Shown: positions 1 through 8,312 of the stretch, one piece after another
Position numbering within the stretch: the first letter of the stretch is position 1
Layout: every line of letters begins with the position of its first letter
Source of the DNA: DASWUD01 sp036401755
GTDB lineage: Bacteria > Pseudomonadota > Gammaproteobacteria > Thiohalomonadales > Thiohalomonadaceae
DNA length: 14,185 nucleotides
Reading direction: 5' to 3'
Assembly: GCA_036401755.1 (NCBI GenBank)
Contig: DASWUD010000162.1
Location: forward strand, 1-14,185
The notes under the pieces: model-generated
Told to the model about the DNA's origin: nothing
The model's input: only the letters and a program-made list of their open reading frames with translations
Database searches by the model: none
Translations under genes and position numbers: made by a program

Positions 1-2214
1 GTTGCGCGCCGCTTCCACCACCCGTTCGGCGAGCATCAAATGGGTGACATTGGAGGCTGGAATCAACACCCCGTGGGTGCCATCGAGACCACGCGCCGCG
101 CACAGATCGAAGAAGCCTTCGATCTTTTCGTTGACACCACCAATTGGCTGCACGATGCCGTGCTGGTTCACCGAACCGGTCATGGCAAAACACTGCTTGA
201 TGGGGAGCTCCGCGATGGCCGAGAGCAGCGTGCACAGTTCGGCGAGAGAGGCACTGTCGCCATCCACCATGCCATAGGACTGCTCGAACACCAGGCTGGC
301 CGCGAGCGACAGTGGGTGTTTGCGTGCATAACGTGCCGCCACGAAGGCAGAGAGGATCATCACCCCCTTGGAGTGGATGGCGCCGCCCAGTTCCACCTCG
401 CGCTCGATGTCGACCACATCGCCTTCGCCGATGTGTACCGTGGCGGTGATGCGCGAGGGGGTGCCGAAGGCGTAGTTACCGACGCCGATCACCGACAGGC
501 CGTTGACCTGGCCGACCCGTTCGCCGCTGGTGTCGATGAAGATGATCTCGCGGCGCATCTCCTCTTGTATATGCTCGCGCAACCGCGAAGCGCGATGCTC
601 CTGTTGCTCGATGGCCTGGCGGATGTCGCTGGCGCCGACCTCGACCAGTTGCTTGCTGCGTGCCCAGTATTCAGCTTCGTGCATCAGGTCGGCGATGCTG
701 CGCATGTGGGTGGTCAGCTTTTGCGAATCCTCCACATGGCGTGCCGCGTAGTCGATGATGCGCGCCACCGCCTCGCGATCGAAGGGGAGCATATTCTCCT
801 TGTGTACCAGCGTGGCGATGAGCTGGGCATAGAGCTGAATGTTGTCATCATTACGGTCGATGGTCTCGTCGAAATCGGCCTGCACCTTGAACAGTTCGCC
901 GAAGTCGGGATCGTATTCGTGAAGCAGGTAGTAGAGCATGCGATCACCGAGCAGCACTACCTTGGTGTCGAGTGGGATCGGCTCCGGCTCCAGCGAGACG
1001 GTGCTGATCAGGCTGAGCATTTTCTCCAGCGATTCGATGCGGATCTGGTTGGTGTAGAGGGCACGCTTCAACCCCTCCCAGGCATAGGGCTGTGTGAGCA
1101 GCTTGTGGGCGTCGATCATCAGATAGCCGCCGCTCGCCTCATGCAGCGCACCCGGCTTGAGCAGGGTGAAGTCGGTGACCAGCGTACCGAACTGAGCGAC
1201 GTGTTCGGCGCGTCCCACCAGGTTGAGATAGTTGGGATTGTCACTGTAGACCACCGGTGCCCCCTGGTGGGCGCCATTGGTGATGAGCGGATTGACCTGG
1301 TAACGGTGAAATGACTCGGAGGATTTGCCAGCCGCTCCCGTTATCCCTTCACCTCCCTCCTCACTCTTCAGGAAATCGCGCACATTGGCAATGATGTCCT
1401 TCTCTACCTGATCGAGATAGGTGAGTACCTGGGGGAGGGACTGGTAGCGATTTTTCAGATCATCGATCAAATGATCGACCACCGACTTGGTCATCTCGCG
1501 ATTCAGCTCTTTGACCTGTTGATGGGTCTCCTTGCGCCATGCCGGCAGCTGCTGAATGATGTTCTGCAACTGCTCCTGCAGGCTGGCCACCACCTCCTCG
1601 ATACGCTTCTGCTCCTCGGCAGGCAGCTTCTCGAATTCATCAGGGCCGACCACCTCGTCGTTCTTCATCGGCGCGAAGGCGAAGCCGCTCGGGGTGCGGA
1701 ACAATTTGATGTTCTGGCCGGTGGCCCGCTCGGCGAGAGCACCGAACGCCTTCTCCTGTTTCTCCTTCAGGGCATCCTCGATGGCCTGCTCCCGTGAGCG
1801 GTACTCGTCGCTCTCGAAGGTGCTGGGCAGCGCCACCGACAGCTCTTCGATGAACTTCTCCATGTCGTGGCTCAGCCGGTTACCCGTGCCGTTGGGCAGC
1901 TTCAGCGCCATCGGTTTGTGGGGATGGTCGAAGTTGTTGACATAACACCAGTCGGACGGCGGCGCCTGGGTGGCGGCCTTCTCCTCCAGGAAACGGCGCA
2001 CCATGGTGTGCTTGCCCATGCCGGGTGGGCCCATCACGTAGAGGTTGTAGCCGTTGCGCTGCATGCCGATGCCGAACTGCACCGCTTGGCTGGCGCGCGC
2101 CTGGCCGATGATGTCGCCCAGTTCGGGCAGATCGCGGGTAGTGGCAAAGGTCAGCTGATCAGGGGCGACGCGCTTGCAAAGCGCCTCGGCGCTTAAGGGG
2201 GTGACAGAGGTCAT
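1..2214 (-). CDS. Lon-family ATP-dependent protease (AAA_32 / Lon_C type), C terminus cut by window edge
   Basis: This is an ATP-driven cytoplasmic serine protease of the Lon-like family that joins an AAA+ module to a Lon C-terminal proteolytic domain (relatives of YcbZ/LonH, not classical Lon). The reading frame is open from ATG 2214 to base 1, giving 738 residues; the family usually runs to about 800, so roughly the last 60 residues lie outside the window. Walker A is GPPGMGKHT at about residues 62-70, in the N-terminal part. A helical, glutamine- and glutamate-rich stretch follows at about 150-260, and a Walker-B-like GGYLMID lies in the second half of the ATPase region. The proteolytic dyad is visible: Ser654 in GDSASLAEL and Lys697 in GGVNEKIEGF, 43 residues apart as in classical Lon. 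An AGAAAGG Shine-Dalgarno lies just upstream of the ATG. It lacks the N-terminal substrate domain of true Lon. It lies 171 bases downstream of ettA on the same strand. Confidence 0.93.
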   Translation of the reverse strand, partial: MTSVTPLSAEALCKRVAPDQLTFATTRDLPELGDIIGQARASQAVQFGIGMQRNGYNLYVMGPPGMGKHTMVRRFLEEKAATQAPPSDWCYVNNFDHPHKPMALKLPNGTGNRLSHDMEKFIEELSVALPSTFESDEYRSREQAIEDALKEKQEKAFGALAERATGQNIKLFRTPSGFAFAPMKNDEVVGPDEFEKLPAEEQKRIEEVVASLQEQLQNIIQQLPAWRKETHQQVKELNREMTKSVVDHLIDDLKNRYQSLPQVLTYLDQVEKDIIANVRDFLKSEEGGEGITGAAGKSSESFHRYQVNPLITNGAHQGAPVVYSDNPNYLNLVGRAEHVAQFGTLVTDFTLLKPGALHEASGGYLMIDAHKLLTQPYAWEGLKRALYTNQIRIESLEKMLSLISTVSLEPEPIPLDTKVVLLGDRMLYYLLHEYDPDFGELFKVQADFDETIDRNDDNIQLYAQLIATLVHKENMLPFDREAVARIIDYAARHVEDSQKLTTHMRSIADLMHEAEYWARSKQLVEVGASDIRQAIEQQEHRASRLREHIQEEMRREIIFIDTSGERVGQVNGLSVIGVGNYAFGTPSRITATVHIGEGDVVDIEREVELGGAIHSKGVMILSAFVAARYARKHPLSLAASLVFEQSYGMVDGDSASLAELCTLLSAIAELPIKQCFAMTGSVNQHGIVQPIGGVNEKIEGFFDLCAARGLDGTHGVLIPASNVTHLMLAERVVEAARN

Positions 2215-2358
2215 GGTGAGCCTTTCTTGTTGATTTGGTGCAGCTGAGAGAGATGATCGCTGTTTAGAGTGTAGCCATTTTCACCCGGGTGGGCGACCAA
2301 GGAGGGCCACAAGGGAAAAGGGTCGGTGATGCTGCAGGATGGGGTACTGTTGGGTTAT

Positions 2359-2376
2359 CCCGCCGTCCCTGGCGGG
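2359..2376 (-). terminator. Hairpin after ettA, weak terminator candidate
   Basis: There is a perfect 6-bp GC stem (CCCGCC / GGCGGG) with a 6-base loop, starting ten bases beyond the ettA stop codon. On the minus strand no U-run follows, only ATAACCC, so this is at best a weak or factor-dependent terminator, or an mRNA 3' stabilising hairpin. The 171-base gap to the Lon-like gene is long enough for that gene to have its own promoter, but no convincing one is seen. Confidence 0.3.
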
Positions 2377-2385
2377 CCAATGGTA

Positions 2386-4053
<1,668 letters not shown>

Positions 4054-4076
4054 GGGGAGTGTTGTCTCGCTCCGAA

Positions 4077-4105
4077 ATGATAGTAAACAGCTTTCTAATT
4101 ATAAT
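4077..4105 (+). promoter_or_regulatory. Candidate sigma-70 promoter for the histidine kinase gene
   Basis: On the plus strand, -35 ATGATA (4077-4082, 4 of 6 matches) is followed after 17 bases by a perfect -10 TATAAT (4100-4105). Transcription would start near 4112. That rules out the ATG at 4059 for this transcript and leaves a leader of about 127 bases before the preferred start at 4239. Confidence 0.5.
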
Positions 4106-4127
4106 TGTCTTACATCAACGGGTGCAA
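4098..4127 (-). promoter_or_regulatory. Candidate sigma-70 promoter for ettA
   Basis: On the minus strand a perfect -10 TATAAT (4103 to 4098) lies 18 bases after a weak -35 TTGCAC (4127 to 4122, 3 of 6 matches). Transcription would begin near 4091, leaving a leader of about 38 bases before the ettA ATG. The -10 is one face of a 10-bp palindrome (AATTATAATT, 4097-4106) also usable in the other direction. Confidence 0.4.
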
Positions 4128-4171
4128 AGAGGAGTTGCTTTTCTAAGCAGTAATCTTGTTGTCATGGATGC

Positions 4172-4187
4172 GGCAGCCAATGCTGCC
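4172..4187 (+). other. Leader hairpin 1 upstream of the kinase gene
   Basis: A perfect 6-bp inverted repeat GGCAGC / GCTGCC encloses a 4-base loop (CAAT). It lies in the predicted leader of the kinase mRNA, upstream of the purine-rich ribosome-binding candidate at 4200-4205. Confidence 0.4.
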
Positions 4188-4199
4188 ACTGTTTCGAGA

Positions 4200-4238
4200 G
4201 GGAGGAACGGTTTCGGTCTTTGCGAAACCGCTATTACT
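4200..4238 (+). promoter_or_regulatory. Split ribosome-binding region: GGGAGG, hairpin 2, then ATG
   Basis: A strong Shine-Dalgarno sequence GGGAGG (4200-4205) is followed by a perfect 8-bp inverted repeat CGGTTTCG / CGAAACCG (4208-4215 and 4223-4230, loop GTCTTTG). Eight bases then lead to the ATG at 4239. The linear distance from Shine-Dalgarno to ATG is 33 bases, too long to work. With the hairpin folded and looped out, only about 10 unpaired bases remain, which is usable. No other in-frame start (4059, 4164) has a Shine-Dalgarno. The arrangement is seen directly; its use in initiation is inferred. Confidence 0.4.
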
Positions 4239-5327
4239 ATGCATAGAGAGTTATATGGAGAGTTATTCGAACTGAGTTCGGATTTGATGGTGATTGTCGA
4301 GCCGACTGGTCGCATCTTAGAGGCCAATCGCACTTTTTTGAATCTTGTTGGTTACACCTTATCGAAGGTGGCAGGAGAGAGCCTTGCCGCTTTTGTCCAC
4401 ACCGATGATCTACCCCGCTTGACCCTGTTGCTGGAGCGACTTGTTCGCGAAAACACCGCTGAACGGCTCACATTGCGCTGCCTTGAGCCGGACGGGGAAA
4501 GTGTCTGTTGTGATTACACGCTTCAGCACAGCAACCGCGGCCCCTATCTGCTCGCTGTTGGCCAGGTCCTCGATGCCAGGCATCAGCGTTATCAGGGGGA
4601 TGAGGCGCTGGAGCAGTTGATCGATGAGCGGACTCGTGACCTGCGCCTGGCCAATGCCGAGATGGAGTCGTTCAGTTTTTCCATCTCCCACGACCTGCGC
4701 GCGCCGCTGCGGGCGATTCGTGGTTTTGCTACTGCTATCGCCGAGGACCACCTCAATGAGTTGGGGGCGATCGGACGTGATTACTTGCAGCGCATCCTCG
4801 CCAATTGCGAGCGCATGACCACCCTCACCGATTATCTGCTCCAGCTGGCGCGCATGAGTCGGCAGGAGTTGCGCCTTACCAAGGTGAATCTGGGGGAGAT
4901 GGCCGATGCCATCATCGCCGATCTGCAGGCGGTGGAGCCTGAGCGCAGGGTCTGTTACACCCGTCGTGGGGCCATGGTGGTCAAGGGTGATCGCGAACTG
5001 CTCTTTACCATGCTGCAAAACTTGATTGGCAATGCCTGGAAATACACCGCCAAGCGCCCCCGGGCAACCATTGTCTTCTCCTCGCGCAAGGAGGAGGGTG
5101 AGACAGTTTTTTCGGTGGTGGACAACGGCGTAGGTTATCCGCTGGCCCTGCAGGAGCGGCTCTTCTTTCTCTTTCAACGGCTGCATGATCCCAACGAATA
5201 TGATGGGCTGGGGATTGGCCTGCCTGCGGCGCAACGCATAGTCCAGCGGCACGGCGGCAGGATCTGGTCGGAGTGCATCGAGGGTGAAAGGACCGCCTTC
5301 TATTTCACCTTGAAAAATAAGGAATGA
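4239..5327 (+). CDS. Soluble PAS-domain sensor histidine kinase
   Basis: This is a cytoplasmic two-component kinase that should autophosphorylate on histidine and pass phosphate to a receiver domain, most likely that of the next gene. From ATG 4239 it has 362 residues. An N-terminal PAS domain spans about 5-115 (DLMVIVEPTGRILEANRTFL). A short coiled-coil linker leads to a HisKA domain with the H-box SFSISHDLRAPLRAI (phospho-acceptor His151, codon at 4689). A HATPase domain follows, with N-box MLQNLIGNAWKYT (about 259-271), G1 VVDNGVGY (293-300), an F-box-like LFFLFQRLHD, and G2 DGLGIGLPAAQRIV. No transmembrane segment or cofactor-specific signature is visible, so the signal is unknown. The frame is open upstream to 4059, with another ATG at 4164. 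I prefer 4239 because PAS homology begins there, the predicted transcription start is near 4112, and the preceding bases hold hairpins and a ribosome-binding candidate. Confidence 0.9.
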   Translation: MHRELYGELFELSSDLMVIVEPTGRILEANRTFLNLVGYTLSKVAGESLAAFVHTDDLPRLTLLLERLVRENTAERLTLRCLEPDGESVCCDYTLQHSNRGPYLLAVGQVLDARHQRYQGDEALEQLIDERTRDLRLANAEMESFSFSISHDLRAPLRAIRGFATAIAEDHLNELGAIGRDYLQRILANCERMTTLTDYLLQLARMSRQELRLTKVNLGEMADAIIADLQAVEPERRVCYTRRGAMVVKGDRELLFTMLQNLIGNAWKYTAKRPRATIVFSSRKEEGETVFSVVDNGVGYPLALQERLFFLFQRLHDPNEYDGLGIGLPAAQRIVQRHGGRIWSECIEGERTAFYFTLKNKE

Positions 5328-5363
5328 CGTGCTCTCTTGCCGCATGCCCTCGTCAGGAATAGC

Positions 5364-5396
5364 ATGACTGGAGAGAATCCATTACCCACACCGTGA
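5364..5396 (+). CDS. Possible 10-residue leader peptide coupled to the response regulator
   Basis: ATG 5364 opens a ten-residue frame, MTGENPLPTP, preceded at five bases by AGGA (5355-5358). Its TGA (5394-5396) overlaps the GTG start of the response regulator as GTGA. The regulator's own GTG has no Shine-Dalgarno at a working distance, so ribosomes finishing the mini-ORF could restart there. No conserved peptide is recognised; the argument rests only on the ribosome-binding spacing and the overlap. Confidence 0.25.
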   Translation: MTGENPLPTP

Positions 5397-7108
5397 TTAT
5401 GGTCATGTCCTCCATGTACAAAAGCTTGCGCGTGCTGTTTATCGATGACAGCGAAGACGACACGTTGCTGCTGTTGCGTGAGTTCCACAAGGCAGGCTAC
5501 CACGTCGAGTGGCAGCGCGTTCAGTCACTCGCCGCCCTCCACGAAGCTCTGGAGCAGGGGGGCTGGGAGCTGCTCCTCATCGACTACAACCTTCCCGGTT
5601 TTACCTGTTTCGATGTGTTGCAGGTGGCACATCAGTTCCAACTCGACATTCCCATGATTGCCATCTCCGGCACCATGGGCGAGGAGTTGGCGGTGCAGCT
5701 GATGCACGCCGGTGCTCACGATTACATCCTCAAGGATCGCGTCAATCGGCTGATACCCGCCGTTGAGCGCGAGCTTGCGGAGATGAAGCTGCGTCGTGAT
5801 AAACAGCGCGTGCAGCGCGATCTGGCCGAGAGTGAAGCACGATTCAGACAACTGACCAACAGCATCGATGAGGCTTTCTGGCTCATCGACACCAATAATG
5901 GCACGGTGCTCTATGTCAGCCCTTCCTTTGAACAGATATGGGAACGCAGTACCGATTGGCTGGCCGGGCAAGGCATCTTTCAGCTGCTCGAAGCTGTCCA
6001 TCCCGAGGACTATTCCCACCTCCTGTCGCGATTGATGGATGAGAGCTGGGTAAGGATTAACGAGGAGTATCGCATCTTGCGCCCCTCCGGAGAGGAGCGC
6101 TGGGTTCAGACGCGCTTTTTCCCGGTGCACGATGAGGATGGAAGGGTGAACCGGCTCGCCGGAGTCTCGCATGACATTACCGAGCGCAAGCGCATGCAGC
6201 AGGAGATGGAGAAGATGTTCCGCGTACTGGAGCAGACTGCGGACGCGGTGATGGTGACCGACAATCAAGGGATCATCGAATACGTCAATCCCGCCTTCGA
6301 GAACATCACCGGCTACGATCGCAACGAGGTGTTGGGATGCAAGCCCAATATCCTCAAGTCAGGTTTTCAGGAAGACGCCTTTTACGCGCGGGTCTGGCAG
6401 GTGCTGAAGTCCGGCATGCCCTTCTCCGACCTCTTCATCAACCGCCGCAAGGACGGCGAGCTTTACTACGAGTCAAAGACCATCACGCCAGTACGTGGCG
6501 CCGACGGCACCATTACCCACTACGTCTCCACAGGCAAGGACATCACCCAACGGCTGCTGGCGCATGAACGGTTACAGAACGCAATTAACTACGATACGGT
6601 GACGGGCCTGGCGAGTCGCATCCTGCTGGCAGATCGCCTTGAGCAGGCACTGCTGGAGGCTCGGCGCCGCTCCAAGCGTGTAGCGGTGCTCTGCATCAGG
6701 ATCGGGCTTGCCGAGCTCTTCAGCGACGTCAGGGAACGCACTGCGAGTGAGCAGCTGTTACGGGCGCTGGCCCAGCGCCTGTGTGAAGTGGCTGACAAGG
6801 CGGCTGTAGCGCGCCTCTCCCCCGACGAGTTCGTGGTGATGGAGCGGCAGTGTGAATCACGCGAGCAGGTGGAACAGTTGGCGCGTGCCATCCTTGCCAC
6901 CTTCGCCGAACCGCTCGAAGCCGGCGGATATCACGTTTTTGTCTCACCCTCCATCGGCATCAGCCTCTTCCCCGAGGACGGTGACACCACCGACCAACTG
7001 CTGCAGCACGCCGCCTCAGCACTCAGCCAGGTGCGCCAAGGTGTTCAGGAGCCCTATCTCTTCTACCGCAGCGATATGAGCCAGAAAAAGGGGCGGCTCA
7101 CCAACTGA
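5393..7108 (+). CDS. Response regulator REC-PAS-PAS with degenerate GGDEF domain
   Basis: This 571-residue soluble protein is the probable partner of the upstream kinase. The receiver domain (about 10-130) has the acidic pair Asp18/Asp19, phospho-acceptor Asp64 (LLIDYNLPG), Ser92 and Lys114 in YILKDR, so it should accept phosphate. Two PAS domains follow (about 147-267, ending DITERKR, and about 275-388, ending GKDITQR). A GGDEF-family domain occupies about 395-557. Its signature is SPDEF (476-480) instead of GGDEF, the metal-binding aspartate block is replaced by IRIGLAELF, and no RxxD inhibitory site precedes the signature. Diguanylate cyclase activity is therefore unlikely. The protein stops where the linker to an EAL domain would normally begin. 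The longest start is GTG 5393; ATG at 5399, 5405 or 5414 are alternatives, the last leaving YKSLRVLFIDD right after the start. The gap to the kinase stop is 65 bases with no terminator, so co-transcription is likely. Confidence 0.9.
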   Translation: MIMVMSSMYKSLRVLFIDDSEDDTLLLLREFHKAGYHVEWQRVQSLAALHEALEQGGWELLLIDYNLPGFTCFDVLQVAHQFQLDIPMIAISGTMGEELAVQLMHAGAHDYILKDRVNRLIPAVERELAEMKLRRDKQRVQRDLAESEARFRQLTNSIDEAFWLIDTNNGTVLYVSPSFEQIWERSTDWLAGQGIFQLLEAVHPEDYSHLLSRLMDESWVRINEEYRILRPSGEERWVQTRFFPVHDEDGRVNRLAGVSHDITERKRMQQEMEKMFRVLEQTADAVMVTDNQGIIEYVNPAFENITGYDRNEVLGCKPNILKSGFQEDAFYARVWQVLKSGMPFSDLFINRRKDGELYYESKTITPVRGADGTITHYVSTGKDITQRLLAHERLQNAINYDTVTGLASRILLADRLEQALLEARRRSKRVAVLCIRIGLAELFSDVRERTASEQLLRALAQRLCEVADKAAVARLSPDEFVVMERQCESREQVEQLARAILATFAEPLEAGGYHVFVSPSIGISLFPEDGDTTDQLLQHAASALSQVRQGVQEPYLFYRSDMSQKKGRLTN

Positions 7109-7124
7109 GTTGAGGCTCTGTTGC

Positions 7125-7165
7125 CGGAGGGTGGGATGAAATCACCCTTCGCCACTCTTGTTTTT
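7125..7165 (+). terminator. Probable intrinsic terminator after the response regulator
   Basis: A 9-bp stem (CGGAGGGTG 7125-7133 with CACCCTTCG 7143-7151, one G-U pair) with a 9-base loop is followed by CCACTCTTG and then five T residues (7161-7165). The T-run starts nine bases after the stem, so termination would be less efficient than at a textbook site. Confidence 0.45.
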
Positions 7166-7188
7166 CCCGACCAAAGCATTAATATATT
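7159..7188 (+). promoter_or_regulatory. Candidate sigma-70 promoter of the efflux operon
   Basis: -35 TTGTTT (7159-7164, 3 of 6 matches) and -10 TATATT (7183-7188, 5 of 6) are 18 bases apart, with predicted initiation near 7195 and a leader of about 70 bases. The -35 overlaps the T-run of the preceding terminator candidate. The -10 lies inside the inverted-repeat cluster, so a protein bound there would block RNA polymerase. Confidence 0.4.
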
Positions 7189-7207
7189 AGCAATTACTAA
7201 TATTGCT
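7175..7207 (+). promoter_or_regulatory. AT-rich inverted/direct repeat cluster, operator candidate
   Basis: Two inverted repeats overlap: ATATTAG - 6 bases - CTAATAT (7184-7203, 7-bp arms) and AGCAAT - 7 bases - ATTGCT (7189-7207, 6-bp arms). The block can also be read as two imperfect tandem units, AGCATTAATATATT (7175-7188) and AGCAATTACTAATATT (7189-7204). It covers the likely -10 and start of the efflux operon, the usual place for a repressor site. The regulator is not identified. Confidence 0.45.
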
Positions 7208-7265
7208 TCTCTGTGCTACTTTTTGCCCAGAGCCCAATTACGCAAACCGGTGAGGGGATTTCGCC

Positions 7266-8312
7266 ATGCGCACAAGAACTAACTCTTTGATTATTTTGGC
7301 GGGAGCGCTGCTTGCGCTCAGCGGCTGCGGAAACTCGGGAGAGGCGGGGAAAGAGGTTGCCCAACCCGCCAAACTCCCCTTCGAGACCACCGCTGTTACC
7401 CTGGAGAAGGTGGTAAAGGAGGAGATCTTCGATGCCACCATCGATGCCGTCCATCAGGCCACGGTGTCGGCGCAGACCTCCGGGCGCATCACCGAAATCA
7501 ACTTCGATGTGGATGATTACGTCAAGAAGGGTGACATCCTTATCCGATTCCGCGCCCGCGAACAGGCGGCGGCCCTCTCCGGGGCCGAGGCACGCTTCAA
7601 AGAGGCCAACTCCAACTTCGAGCGCATCAAGGATCTGCTGCAACAGAAGCTGGTTTCCCAGGCGGAGTATGACCGCGCCGAAGCCGCCCTGAAGTCGGCC
7701 CGTGCCGCGCTCGAACAGTCACAGGAGCAGACGGAACACACCGTGGTACGTGCTCCCTACAGTGGCATTGTGGTGAAACGTTACGTGGAGGTGGGTGAGC
7801 TGGCCAACCCCGGCCAGCCGCTGATGACCGGTCTTTCGCTGGAAGAGTTGCGCGCGGTGGTCAACCTGCCCGAGGCCTATATCCAACAGGTCCGCTCCCT
7901 TGCCCATGCACGCATCATCTTCACCGATGAAAATGACCAGAGCATAGAAAGCACCAAACTGAACATCAGCCCCTATGCCGATCCGCAGACACATACCTTC
8001 CGGGTACGTGTCGACATCCCGGCCGGCCAGCACAACGTCTATCCCGGTGAATTTGCCAAGGTGGCCTTTGCCACCGGCGAGGAGAACCTGTTGCTGGTGC
8101 CGGAGCAGGCGGTGGTCCATCGTAGCGAGGTGACCGGTGTCTATGTGGTGAGCCCGGAAGGGCGGGTAGCGCTGCGCCAGATCCGTCTTGGCCGCCGTTA
8201 CGGCAACCGCTTCGAGGTACTGGCGGGGCTTACCAATGGTGACAAGGTGGCGCTGGATCCGATTCAGGCCGGTGTCTATCTGAAAGAGAAGCGCGCAGGT
8301 AAGGGATCATGA
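7266..8312 (+). CDS. RND efflux periplasmic adaptor subunit (membrane fusion protein, lipoprotein)
   Basis: The adaptor links an inner-membrane RND pump to an outer-membrane channel across the periplasm. The 348-residue protein begins with a lipoprotein signal peptide whose lipobox is LSGC (Cys21), so it should be lipid-anchored. The order is typical of HlyD/AcrA-type adaptors. First lipoyl half at about 65-97 (VSAQTSGRITEINFDVDDYV, then KKGDILIRF). Helical hairpin at about 100-157. Second lipoyl half at about 160-185 (VRAPYSGIVVKRYVEVGE). Beta-barrel at about 190-270 and membrane-proximal domain at about 275-338. The hairpin is short compared with AcrA, as in many heavy-metal or HAE2-like systems. 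GAGGGG (7252-7257) lies eight bases before the ATG and fixes the start. Its TGA overlaps the pump gene's ATG by four bases (ATGA), indicating translational coupling. Substrate is unknown. Confidence 0.93.
   Translation: MRTRTNSLIILAGALLALSGCGNSGEAGKEVAQPAKLPFETTAVTLEKVVKEEIFDATIDAVHQATVSAQTSGRITEINFDVDDYVKKGDILIRFRAREQAAALSGAEARFKEANSNFERIKDLLQQKLVSQAEYDRAEAALKSARAALEQSQEQTEHTVVRAPYSGIVVKRYVEVGELANPGQPLMTGLSLEELRAVVNLPEAYIQQVRSLAHARIIFTDENDQSIESTKLNISPYADPQTHTFRVRVDIPAGQHNVYPGEFAKVAFATGEENLLLVPEQAVVHRSEVTGVYVVSPEGRVALRQIRLGRRYGNRFEVLAGLTNGDKVALDPIQAGVYLKEKRAGKGS

Noticed and set aside
40..1314. A 424-residue open frame on the plus strand
   Set aside because: Antisense to the Lon-like protease, whose minus-strand frame is complete across the region with Walker A and the catalytic dyad.
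2282..2291. CACCCGGGTG palindrome upstream of the Lon-like gene
   Set aside because: A 10-bp GC palindrome can occur by chance in GC-rich DNA, and no promoter element around it gives it a regulatory role.
2323..2330. CCCCATCC on the minus strand as a sigma-32 heat-shock -10 for the Lon-like gene
   Set aside because: No CTTGAAA-like -35 at 13-15 bases, and the site would lie over 100 bases from the start codon.
4059..4238. N-terminal extension of the histidine kinase from ATG 4059 or 4164
   Set aside because: The predicted transcription start (near 4112) is downstream of 4059, neither ATG has a Shine-Dalgarno, the translated stretch has no domain character, and the DNA carries two hairpins. 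Position 4164 cannot be fully excluded.
4410..5345. A 311-residue open frame on the minus strand
   Set aside because: Antisense shadow of the histidine kinase; no recognisable domain, and the plus strand encodes all kinase boxes.
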